From positions 6,896 through 23,108 of the forward strand of contig MEMY01000004.1 in the NCBI GenBank assembly GCA_001768965.1: 16,213 nt of DNA, given 5' to 3'. The notes under the pieces were generated by a model. The model saw nothing but the letters and a program-made list of their open reading frames with translations, was not told the DNA's origin and made no database searches. The position numbers and the translations under genes are program-made. The DNA comes from an archaeon RBG_16_50_20. GTDB taxonomy: Archaea; Thermoproteota; Bathyarchaeia; 40CM-2-53-6. Of this stretch, positions 7,207 through 13,559 are shown piece after piece (the first letter of the stretch is position 1; every line of letters begins with the position of its first letter).

Positions 7207-7809
7207 ATGGAAAAGAGTTCACGCTGTCCCGCCTGTGATTCAAATTCAATGACCGTCAACCAAACACAATACGAAGTCGAACACTTCGGCTCAGTCCTCC
7301 TCAGTGTATCTACATGCCAGAAATGCGGTTACAAGCACACCGACGTTACCACGCTAACCGCTCAAGAACCAATAGCACTGACCGCCAAGATCATATCGTC
7401 CGAAGATCTCAAAATGCGGGTAATCAAGTCTGGAACGGCCACAGTAAGCATTCCAGAGTTCCGTGCAACGGTCACGCCCGGTCCATATAGCGAGGGATAC
7501 ATTTCAAATGTTGAGGGAATCTTGGAGAAGGTTGAGGACGCGTTAACGTTCATGCTAGGCTCCGCGAAAGGAAAAAGTCTCCAAAAAGGGGAGAAGATGC
7601 TAGGAAAGATCCGAATTGCTAGAGAACAGAATCCGAACTTCACACTCGTCATAAAGGACCCACTTGGTAACAGCGCCATAGTGTCATCCCAGTTCGGAAA
7701 AGTCAAGAAGCGAACACTAACGAAGGCGGAGCTTCAGAAACTGAGATTTGGCCAATACGCCCTGGTCTCGAGGTCAAAGCCGATACTGCAACGACCGAAC
7801 GAACCCTAA
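7207..7809 (+). CDS. ZPR1-related zinc-finger protein
   Basis: 200 residues. The N-terminal zinc ribbon has CPAC (Cys7, Cys10) and CQKC (Cys37, Cys40), the spacing of the ZPR1 family. It is followed by the beta-rich ZPR1 domain with its hallmark KSGTATVSIPEF at about 74-85 and GPYSEGYISNVEGIL at about 92-106. Archaeal ZPR1 proteins contain one ZPR1 module, whereas eukaryotic ZPR1 has two; this matches the single form. Eukaryotic ZPR1 binds elongation factor eEF1A and acts in its folding; the archaeal role is probably related but is inferred. Start ATG at 7207 with no obvious Shine-Dalgarno. It is followed closely by the MBL nuclease on the same strand. Confidence 0.93.
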   Translation: MEKSSRCPACDSNSMTVNQTQYEVEHFGSVLLSVSTCQKCGYKHTDVTTLTAQEPIALTAKIISSEDLKMRVIKSGTATVSIPEFRATVTPGPYSEGYISNVEGILEKVEDALTFMLGSAKGKSLQKGEKMLGKIRIAREQNPNFTLVIKDPLGNSAIVSSQFGKVKKRTLTKAELQKLRFGQYALVSRSKPILQRPNEP

Positions 7810-7831
7810 ACCACCACGAGAGCGACGAGCT

Positions 7832-8857
7832 TTGCGTCAAGAGCGAATCGGATGGGCTAATGGGGTTCTCATCGACGCGGGTAAGACTCATGTGTTGCTC
7901 GATCCTACGTCTGGAAGGACTCTACATGAAGACTCGAGTGTTTTCATAACCCACGCCCACTCCGACCACACACACGGATTTGCCACTGTCGCAAAGAAGC
8001 ATTCGACAAAAGAGACGCTTAGGATCTATGAGGCGCTCAGAGATCGCGAAGTCAAGAACTATCGGACTCTGAAGATAGGTGAAAAAGTACAAGCTGGTGA
8101 CGCAGAGATAACTGCCCTAAATGCAGGTCACATGCTCGGCTCGTGCCAATTCGAAATAGCTACTCCACAGTTCACTGCAATCTATACGGGCGACATCAAC
8201 TGCGTCGACACGCTGACCACGAAAGCGGCGGAACAGAGGACCTGTGATTATCTGATCATGGAGGCAACCTATGGACATCCCTCCTATGTTTTTCCTCGAA
8301 GGAGTACGATGTATGCGGACATAGTTAGCTGGGTCATGACGCAAATCAGGGATGGAAAGATACCGACCTTTCAGGTCTATTCGTCTGGCAAGCCGCAAGA
8401 GGTTGTCAGGCTCTTCAACGTGTACACGAAGATCCCTGTGGTCTGCAGTCCAACAATAGCACGCGCCAACAGCGTGCATGATGAAAACGGCGTCAAGCTC
8501 GAATACTCAGACTCATCAACACCTGAAGGAAGACGCGCACTCAAGGCCGGAGGTTGTGTATACATAACCACATCGAAAGCGGATCACGTTCCGCGAAATG
8601 CCTCACGTGCACTCACGACCGGATGGGCGCTCCGCCAAGCCTTTCGAAAATGCGCTTCTTTTCCGTTAAGTAGCCACGCTGACCACGATCAACTCATGGA
8701 GTTTGTTGGAAAGGTCCGTCCTAAGAGAGTTTACGTTTTCACCGGGTATTCGGACATGCTCTCCTCTGAGATTGAACGTAAATTGGGAATTAGAGCCGGG
8801 CCGCTGCCGGTGATTGCACAGACAAAGCTCTTGGACTTCAACGAAGCGCTTACTTGA
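7832..8857 (+). CDS. Metallo-beta-lactamase-fold nuclease (CPSF73/Ysh1-related, RNA processing)
   Basis: 341 residues from TTG at 7832. Motif THAHSDHTHG (His41, His43, Asp45, His46) is the di-zinc HxHxDH signature. GHMLGS (His100) and YTGDIN (Asp121) supply further ligands, and PLSSHADHDQL (His282, His285) is a beta-CASP-type C-terminal motif. This is the COG1236-type exonuclease or mRNA 3'-end-processing family. The shorter bacterial-like DNA-ligase-associated exonucleases are an alternative, but no ligase gene is adjacent. The start is uncertain: an in-frame TTG at 7748 would overlap ZPR1 by 62 bp and add 28 residues of Arg/Pro-rich sequence matching no family feature, so I prefer the TTG 22 nt after the ZPR1 stop. 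The 3' end overlaps Sec61-beta (opposite strand) by 8 bp. Confidence 0.88.
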   Translation: MRQERIGWANGVLIDAGKTHVLLDPTSGRTLHEDSSVFITHAHSDHTHGFATVAKKHSTKETLRIYEALRDREVKNYRTLKIGEKVQAGDAEITALNAGHMLGSCQFEIATPQFTAIYTGDINCVDTLTTKAAEQRTCDYLIMEATYGHPSYVFPRRSTMYADIVSWVMTQIRDGKIPTFQVYSSGKPQEVVRLFNVYTKIPVVCSPTIARANSVHDENGVKLEYSDSSTPEGRRALKAGGCVYITTSKADHVPRNASRALTTGWALRQAFRKCASFPLSSHADHDQLMEFVGKVRPKRVYVFTGYSDMLSSEIERKLGIRAGPLPVIAQTKLLDFNEALT

Positions 8858-9029
8858 ACGTCAGATACATGAAGAGGCTTACGGCGACAAGCCCGATAGA
8901 CATCATGATGACGACTTCAGGCCGGACCTTTACGCCTGGAGTTTCTTCCTCAAAGAACCGAAGTAGGCCTGCGCTTGCTGCTGGCATTGGTGCCTCGCGT
9001 TTGCGTCGCTTCTCACGTTTACTTGACAA
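8850..9029 (-). CDS. secG: Preprotein translocase subunit Sec61-beta (SecG, archaeal type)
   Basis: 59 residues, TTG start at 9029, TAA stop at 8850. The protein has the archaeal Sec61-beta layout. A short basic N-terminus (SSKREKRRKREAPMP) is followed by the conserved AASAGLLRFFEEETPGVKVRPE (about 17-38), then one membrane helix (VVIMMSIGLVAVSLFMYLTF). It is the small accessory subunit of the SecYE channel, tail-anchored with the N-terminus in the cytoplasm. The only upstream start is this TTG, as an in-frame TAG lies five codons before it; an internal ATG at residue 15 would remove the basic head. A TATA-like GTTTAATT lies about 40 nt upstream. Its last bases overlap the convergent MBL nuclease. 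Confidence 0.93.
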   Translation of the reverse strand: MSSKREKRRKREAPMPAASAGLLRFFEEETPGVKVRPEVVIMMSIGLVAVSLFMYLTFK

Positions 9030-9066
9030 AGCTCTGTTTACCTACTTGTGTTGGACCTGAGTCAGG

Positions 9067-9076
9067 CAATTAAACC
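9067..9076 (-). promoter_or_regulatory. Candidate TATA box for Sec61-beta
   Basis: GGTTTAATTG on the minus strand, about 40 nt before the TTG start at 9029 and just downstream of the glyA stop. It would let secG be transcribed independently of glyA. Consensus match by eye only. Confidence 0.3.
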
Positions 9077-9101
9077 TTCATTTTACCAAGAACCATAAGG
9101 C

Positions 9102-10262
9102 CTACCGGATCTTGATATACTCGTATGCGTTCTTGGCGGCCTCGAAGCAGTAGTGAACTTTCTGGAAGTCTTTCCTGAAAGCCACTACGTCTTGCTTTAC
9201 ATTCTCTGGATCTTCCTTATTGATGGCAACTCTTTTGATCAGTTCCGCAACCTCGGCCATGTGGGTTTTCTTCATCCCAATGCGCGTGATTTCTGATGTG
9301 CCTATTCGTATTCCTCCAGGGTTCGTGTAGTGCCTGCCGGCCTGAATGTCTCCTGGCAGGAGCTGCCGATTTACGATAATGTTAGCACTCTCGAGTGCTC
9401 TCTCCATGTCTCCGCCGAGGCCGTATTTCGTCACATCAACGGCTACTTGATGAGACTCTGTGAATCCCTTGTGCTCGGCAAGGACTGTTAGACCGCGCTC
9501 GTGAAGCGCTTGAGCTAAGGCTTTAGCGTTCTCAACAATCTGCCCCGCATAATTCTTTCCGAATTGAAGCATTTCAGCAAACGCTATCGCCTTTCCTGCC
9601 ACGTTGTGGAGATGGTGGTTGCTCGTGTTTGAAGGAAAAGTGGCCTTCTTGATCTGCTCACCGTACTGCTCGAAAGAGATGACCGCTCCACCCTGCGGGC
9701 CGAAGAGCGTCTTGTGAGTGCTTAGGGAAACTGCATCAGCTCCTTCGCGGAGCGGATCCTGAAAGCGCCCACCCGCGATTAGACCTGCGACGTGAGCAGC
9801 GTCATAAGCTATCTTCGCACCAACATTATGGATCGTATCAGCCAACTCTTTGATCGGGTGAGGGAAGAGGAAGAGGCTTCCTCCGAACATTGCAAGTTTC
9901 GGTGGATTCTTCTCCTCAGTCACCATCTTCTCAATTTTCTGCTTGGTCTTGTCGACGTCTATGTTCATCTCTTTGCGGTCAAATGCAAAATACTCCACCT
10001 CAAGGCCATGGACCGCCCCCGCCGTCCCAGAGAAATCTTTGCGACCTGTGGAGATATGCCCTCCGCTGGGAATCGCGAGAGCCAGCATGCGATCTCCAGG
10101 ATTCGTGAAGACCGTGTATATGACTAAGTTAGCGCAAACACCTGAGACAGGTCTAACATCTACAAAATCGGCTTTGAATAGTTCCTTCGCTAGGTCTATG
10201 CAAAGCCTCTCAACTTGATCTATGTACACGCATCCCGCGTAGACGCGTTCCCCAACCCATCC
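9102..10262 (-). CDS. glyA: Serine hydroxymethyltransferase, exon 2 (main part)
   Basis: The PLP-dependent enzyme that interconverts serine and glycine with a one-carbon carrier. This exon encodes 386 residues starting GWVGERVYAGCVYIDQVE and ending at TAG (9102). With exon 1 (44 residues) it gives a 430-residue protein, the normal SHMT size. The PLP lysine is in SLSTHKTLFGPQGG (Lys228 after joining). AYDAAHVAGLI (Asp198) contacts the PLP ring, and RIGTSEITRIG is the conserved C-terminal region. Read alone, the longest frame would start at an internal GTG (10229) and lack the YAEGW region and the whole N-terminus, so the exon cannot be a complete gene. It lies downstream of cofC on the same strand. 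Confidence 0.93.
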   Translation of the reverse strand, partial: GWVGERVYAGCVYIDQVERLCIDLAKELFKADFVDVRPVSGVCANLVIYTVFTNPGDRMLALAIPSGGHISTGRKDFSGTAGAVHGLEVEYFAFDRKEMNIDVDKTKQKIEKMVTEEKNPPKLAMFGGSLFLFPHPIKELADTIHNVGAKIAYDAAHVAGLIAGGRFQDPLREGADAVSLSTHKTLFGPQGGAVISFEQYGEQIKKATFPSNTSNHHLHNVAGKAIAFAEMLQFGKNYAGQIVENAKALAQALHERGLTVLAEHKGFTESHQVAVDVTKYGLGGDMERALESANIIVNRQLLPGDIQAGRHYTNPGGIRIGTSEITRIGMKKTHMAEVAELIKRVAINKEDPENVKQDVVAFRKDFQKVHYCFEAAKNAYEYIKIR

Positions 10263-10294
10263 CTACGGAGACTCAGGCGATTGACCTAAGTCTA
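10263..10294 (-). other. Candidate archaeal BHB intron (32 nt) in glyA mRNA
   Basis: The 32 nt between codon GAA (RYAE) and codon GGA (GWVGERV). In mRNA sense it runs U, then stem arm AGACUUAGG, loop UCAAUCG, stem arm CCUGAGUCU (9 bp with one G-U), then CCGU, then AG. CCGU pairs with GCGG at the end of exon 1 to form the 4-bp central helix. The two bulges are AAU on the 5' side and AGG on the 3' side, 3 nt each. Cutting after the second nucleotide of each bulge removes exactly these 32 nt and restores the frame and the conserved motif. The insert contains a stop in each of the three frames. Splicing would need the tRNA endonuclease and an RNA ligase such as RtcB. Confidence 0.8.
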
Positions 10295-10426
10295 TTCCGC
10301 GTACCGGTTCCCGAAGTCTGACACTATTGCTTCGCGAACCGCGGGGCTGGGAACGTTCTCTGAAGCGATTAACGGGATTGACTCAGAGAACCACTTATGG
10401 TGCTGCTCGAGGAGCTCAAGCACCAT
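10295..10426 (-). CDS. glyA: Serine hydroxymethyltransferase, exon 1 (N-terminus)
   Basis: Encodes the SHMT N-terminus, 44 residues from ATG at 10426: MVLELLEQHHKWF, then SIPLIASENVPSPAVREAI and FGNRYAE. IASEN and RYAE are hallmark motifs of the family, and RYAE is normally followed by G and the GERVYAG-type motif, which begins exon 2. The frame meets TAG immediately after RYAE, at the intron. ATG 10426 is preferred because AAGGGA lies 9 nt upstream and the resulting length is typical. In-frame TTG codons at 10471 and 10522 would extend it by 15 or 32 residues of unconserved sequence. Confidence 0.88.
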
Positions 10427-10486
10427 GTCGTGGGATCCCTTCGGTGATGTTAACTCAAACACCTCACTCAAGCAACCATGATGACG

Positions 10487-10500
10487 CTCTAAATTCCTTT
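10487..10500 (-). promoter_or_regulatory. Candidate promoter (BRE/TATA) for glyA
   Basis: On the minus strand AAAGGAATTTAGAG combines a purine-rich BRE-like part with a TATA-like AATTTAGA. A start about 25 nt downstream, near 10465, would give a leader of roughly 40 nt containing the AAGGGA before ATG 10426. This would let glyA be expressed apart from cofDC. Match by eye. Confidence 0.3.
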
Positions 10501-10595
10501 GCTTTAGCTTCCAACAAGGCAAATGGCTAGCGATGCTTGGCGAAGGTCACTGTTTGGGAAAGTTCACTAAAACCGGTGGGCTGAGGGCTTGCGGA

Positions 10596-11267
10596 CTATA
10601 CCCCGTTACGGCTTCCGAGTGTACTTAGGAAATGTTGAGTTTCGTTTCGGACCCGTCGATGCAGAAGCTGCCGAAGATCCCTTGGCTCATCTATGTCGAA
10701 CCGAAGACCTCGAAGCCCTACCACTTTGTATCGCAGTTTCATCTTTTGGGCCTGCGAAAGGTGCTTCTTGAAGCTTCTACGCCCAAACGACAGCGGGAAG
10801 ATATCAGGAGGCCTGAGAAGGAGTGCATTTGTTCCCAGATCCTCCTTGCAAGGAGCTATTGCAAGCTGAAAACCCTGAGATCTCACGATGAAAGTATCGA
10901 TGTCATGGGCTGTAAGAAGTGGAAGGTCTGCATGGACTATCATTACAGCCCCATCCCCGCTTTGCTCAATAGTCCTGATGGCCAGCCTCAGAGCTCTGTT
11001 GAGCCCTCGTCTATTTCCCTCCCACAGGAATTGCGCCCCATATCTACGTGCAATTGCAGGAATTTTCCTGTCGGCGCTCACGACAGTGATGTCGCTAATA
11101 CCAGCAGACTCGCCAAGAGCGTGAAGTACGTCTGTTAGCATTGCAACCGTTAGCTGTTCTCTCTCGGCAGGAGACAGCATCGGTGAAAGTCGTGTTTTGG
11201 ATTTCTTGACTAGGTTGACCGGGACAATGGCATGTATGTGGGACTGGCGAACAGATCGCCTTTTCAT
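10596..11267 (-). CDS. cofC: 2-phospho-L-lactate guanylyltransferase (F420 biosynthesis)
   Basis: Activates 2-phospholactate, or a related phospho-acid such as phosphoenolpyruvate, with GTP to give the guanylylated precursor used by CofD. 223 residues, nucleotidyltransferase fold. Landmarks: IVPVNLVKKSKTRLSPMLSPAER at about 14-36, the nucleotide-binding loop with basic residues; MIVHADLPLL at about 108-117, with Asp as likely metal ligand; DLGTNALLLRPP at about 142-153; and the FG-RRSFKKH segment. The start ATG overlaps the cofD stop by ATGA (11264-11267), so the two are coupled. The C-terminal 30 residues are basic and unconserved. Which phospho-acid it uses cannot be judged from sequence alone. 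Confidence 0.94.
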   Translation of the reverse strand: MKRRSVRQSHIHAIVPVNLVKKSKTRLSPMLSPAEREQLTVAMLTDVLHALGESAGISDITVVSADRKIPAIARRYGAQFLWEGNRRGLNRALRLAIRTIEQSGDGAVMIVHADLPLLTAHDIDTFIVRSQGFQLAIAPCKEDLGTNALLLRPPDIFPLSFGRRSFKKHLSQAQKMKLRYKVVGLRGLRFDIDEPRDLRQLLHRRVRNETQHFLSTLGSRNGV

Positions 11268-12190
11268 CGCTTCGTCTCCCTCACCGCGATCTTTGCCAAT
11301 CGCACCTTGTCGCTCATACGTTTCATGAGCGTATTGGTCACAATCGTTCTGATTCCCATGTCTTGAATCTCAGGCGCCAGTTTCCGGTCGACACGATCAA
11401 TGATCAATGTGTCAAGAAAGTCTCTGTAACATTCCGCGACGCCGAGTGCGGTCGCTCTGAATCCCACCGCCCGCATTAGTTTGGCAGCCGGTCCTTTCAC
11501 TGTCTTGCCACCGATAATGGGACTCACGCCGACTTTCCTTGCTTTCGTCCGCTGTAGTGCCGACCTGATGCCCGGAACGGCCAAGATGGCTCCAATGCTT
11601 ACGATTGGATTACTCGGAGCAATGATTACGCCATCAGCTTTCTCGATAGATTCAATCACGTTCCTAGTTGGTTTCGCGGACGTTGCTCCTCGGAAGCTTA
11701 CTCCTAGCACTTTCGGCGCGGTTTGCCTCTTCACCATGTATTCTTCGAAGTGCATGTAGCCTTTCGTCGTGAGAACGTAGGTCTGAAGAGGGGTGTCGGT
11801 GGCAGGCAGTAGCTTGATGCGCACTCCAAGGTGGCGGACTACACCTCGAGTTACTTCGGAAAGTCGCTTTCCAACACGAAGTTGCTCTGTGCGGTAAATG
11901 TGTGTGGCTAGATCTCTGTCACCCAGATTGAACCAAGTTTCATGATCGAAATTGTGCAGCATATCTTGGCATTGAAAAGTGTCTCCGCGAAAACCCCATC
12001 CCTTCACTGGATCAACTAACCCCGCCAGCGTGTAAACGACAATGTCCAAGTCCGGAGAAATATGAAGTCCATGTAACTCTATGTCGTCCCCGACATTTCC
12101 TATCACAGTAATTTCGCTTTGCGGTATCACGCGGATTAAGCCCTCAAGAAATCTTGCTGCTCCAACTCCGCCCGCTAATGCAACGATCAA
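11264..12190 (-). CDS. cofD: 2-phospho-L-lactate transferase (F420 biosynthesis)
   Basis: Transfers the phospholactyl group from the guanylylated donor to FO, making F420-0. 308 residues, the family's normal length. Landmarks: AGGVGAARFLEGL at about 6-18, NVGDD at 32-36, HISPDLDIVVYTL at 43-55, NLGDRDLATHIYRTE at 88-102, and IAPSNPIVSIGAILAVPGI near 190-208, all characteristic of CofD. The start is TTG at 12190, giving the canonical MIVALAGGVG N-terminus, with GGGGCG just upstream. It lies 46 nt after the ECF transporter gene and overlaps cofC by 4 nt, forming an ECF-cofD-cofC transcription unit. Confidence 0.97.
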   Translation of the reverse strand: MIVALAGGVGAARFLEGLIRVIPQSEITVIGNVGDDIELHGLHISPDLDIVVYTLAGLVDPVKGWGFRGDTFQCQDMLHNFDHETWFNLGDRDLATHIYRTEQLRVGKRLSEVTRGVVRHLGVRIKLLPATDTPLQTYVLTTKGYMHFEEYMVKRQTAPKVLGVSFRGATSAKPTRNVIESIEKADGVIIAPSNPIVSIGAILAVPGIRSALQRTKARKVGVSPIIGGKTVKGPAAKLMRAVGFRATALGVAECYRDFLDTLIIDRVDRKLAPEIQDMGIRTIVTNTLMKRMSDKVRLAKIAVRETKR

Positions 12191-12236
12191 GAGGCGCCCC
12201 AGATTTGCCGATGCTAGACCAGCTGGTTTCTTTCGG

Positions 12237-12932
12237 CTACTTGCTGGTGAATCTGCTTATCCAAGGATGGCCGGAGGCGATCTCTGGTACCTTCAGGCTC
12301 AATGGCGTGAAGATCATGTATGGAATGATTACTGAGAAGGCTACGTGCAAGGCGTTGAAAACACTGGTCCAGAGCAGCATAGCCATCACAACCTGCGATG
12401 GATCTGCGAACTGCAATCCGAGAGTTGTTTGGAGGGTTTTCTGACTGAACTCAATGTATTTGATGTTGAAAATCACGGGGCCAATGTAAGTGAATACGAG
12501 ATAATTCACGATCAGCAGAAGCCCGATGCGAGTTGCAACGGCGAAGCCAAACATTGAACTCAATGCCACTGACATGTGACGATAACTCCCAACTAGGTGC
12601 TGGTAGATCTTACTTCCGAGCCATAATCCGAAGAGCATTGACAAGACCGACGCGAACTTCACCGCAGGACCTAGGGGACCCGTAGATCCTGTGGACGTGA
12701 GACTGAGGAAAATCCAGTGAACAGTGGCGGCGATGACCGCGGAGACTGGACCGAAGATTAGAAACGCCAGAACGGAAAAGATTTCAGCAGGGTCAAAACG
12801 CAAGAAGGGCATTATTGGAAAAAAAGGTTGAATTCTGGCCGGAATTATCACTGTAGTAAGAGCTGCTAGACCACCGAATACGGCAGCACCAGTTAGGCTG
12901 ACACTCTTTCTCGCGAAGAGGCCCTCCGCCAT
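12237..12932 (-). CDS. ECF transporter S component (RibU/flavin-like)
   Basis: Substrate-binding membrane subunit of an energy-coupling-factor transporter. 231 residues with five to six membrane segments by eye (about 13-33, 49-75, 90-106, 120-148, 180-208). The stretch FLRFDPAEIFSVLAFLIFGPVSAVIAATVHW at about 43-73 matches the conserved region of S components, in which FxxxDxxE precedes a GP-containing helix, as in RibU-type proteins. Riboflavin or a related flavin is a reasonable substrate guess given the cofD and cofC neighbours, since FO, the F420 chromophore, is a deazaflavin; this is inference. The EcfT and EcfA partners are not in the window. A palindrome lies in its upstream region, next to an ArsR-type gene. 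Confidence 0.85.
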   Translation of the reverse strand: MAEGLFARKSVSLTGAAVFGGLAALTTVIIPARIQPFFPIMPFLRFDPAEIFSVLAFLIFGPVSAVIAATVHWIFLSLTSTGSTGPLGPAVKFASVLSMLFGLWLGSKIYQHLVGSYRHMSVALSSMFGFAVATRIGLLLIVNYLVFTYIGPVIFNIKYIEFSQKTLQTTLGLQFADPSQVVMAMLLWTSVFNALHVAFSVIIPYMIFTPLSLKVPEIASGHPWISRFTSK

Positions 12933-12986
12933 TCAAACCACGAAAGGTGTGCAGACAAAGCAACAACTACTTAACCTTTCTAATAT

Positions 12987-13017
12987 CATAATTCTATGAA
13001 AGAACCATGAAATTATG
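12987..13017. promoter_or_regulatory. Imperfect 31-bp palindrome upstream of the ECF gene (candidate operator)
   Basis: CATAATTCTATG (12987-12998) and CATGAAATTATG (13006-13017) are inverted repeats matching at 10 of 12 positions, separated by 7 nt. The element lies in the 102-bp gap between the ArsR-type gene and the ECF gene, about 55-85 bp before the ECF start, within an AT-rich stretch that includes TATA-like TTATGATATTAG. Position and symmetry suit a dimeric winged-helix regulator, most simply the adjacent ArsR-type protein. Confidence 0.45.
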
Positions 13018-13034
13018 TTACTTGTGCCCTGATT

Positions 13035-13331
13035 TCATCGCTTTTTGCTGAAGCTTTTCACTTTTGTAATGAGGTCTCGAATGAGTTCGCTGTTCAGGGG
13101 AGAAAGAACTCTTGATCTGCCTACCTCATAGACTTGAATTAATCCGGCGTCTCGCAGAACCTCAACATGTCTGTACACTCCACCGTAATCCATCTTGAGG
13201 TTACTCGCGACCGCCGTTATGTGCAGAGGTTTGGTGCTGTCCATCAGCATAAGCAAAATGCGGAGCCTGACTGGATTTCCCAATGCTCCGAAAACGTTTG
13301 AGGCGGCCTTCAGATCGTCGTTTGTAGACAT
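13035..13331 (-). CDS. ArsR-type winged-helix transcriptional regulator
   Basis: 98 residues, one winged-helix domain. VFGALGNPVRLRILLMLMDS at about 13-32 is the classic opening helix pair of ArsR-type proteins. ITAVASNLKMDYGGVYRHVEVLRDAGLI at about 38-65 is the helix-turn-helix with recognition helix. YEVGRSRVLSPL forms the wing. No metal-binding CxC motif is present, so a metal sensor is unlikely and the signal is unknown. It lies upstream of the ECF-cofD-cofC unit on the same strand, with a palindrome in the gap, suggesting it controls that unit. Confidence 0.88.
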   Translation of the reverse strand: MSTNDDLKAASNVFGALGNPVRLRILLMLMDSTKPLHITAVASNLKMDYGGVYRHVEVLRDAGLIQVYEVGRSRVLSPLNSELIRDLITKVKSFSKKR

Positions 13332-13383
13332 CTCAAGAGTCCAGCTGACATTGAGGCCACTGAGTATGATGTTTCGTTAGCAG

Positions 13384-13545
13384 TTAATCCTTGCCTAAGG
13401 AGATGCCTTTCCTCCTGGCAAATTCCACCATGTGCTCATCTGAACAGAAATTGTAAGTCTTGAGTAGCCCTTCCTCCTCAACGGCGAAAGACTGTGAGGT
13501 CATCAAATCCAGAATCTTGCCGCACTGATTACACATGACCTTCAA
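13384..13545 (-). CDS. Small zinc-finger protein, TRASH-like (53 aa)
   Basis: TTG at 13545 to TAA at 13384, 53 residues; AGGA lies 6 nt before the TTG, and an ATG three codons later is the alternative. The protein has CNQCGKIL near the start (Cys5, Cys8) and FCSDEHMVEF (Cys33, His37) in the second half, a CxxC plus CxxxH arrangement like TRASH-type treble-clef fingers. Such domains bind metals and occur in metal-handling proteins or regulators, but a free-standing 53-residue copy has no assigned role. It starts 14 nt after the PAC2 stop and ends 52 nt before the ArsR gene, so it is probably in the same transcript as the PAC2 gene. Confidence 0.72.
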   Translation of the reverse strand: MKVMCNQCGKILDLMTSQSFAVEEEGLLKTYNFCSDEHMVEFARRKGISLGKD

Positions 13546-13559
13546 GATGAATCCTGGAC

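Noticed and set aside
8854..9060. 68-codon plus-strand open frame
   Set aside because: It is antisense to the clearly recognisable Sec61-beta gene and its translation resembles no protein family.
9102..10522. glyA as a frameshifted pseudogene or two separate genes
   Set aside because: A random 32-nt insertion would not be expected to form a BHB motif whose predicted cuts remove exactly those 32 nt, nor to leave both flanking exons with intact conserved motifs and a normal total length. An assembly error remains possible but is less likely.
10632..11138. 168-codon plus-strand open frame inside cofC
   Set aside because: Antisense shadow of cofC with low-complexity, family-free translation.
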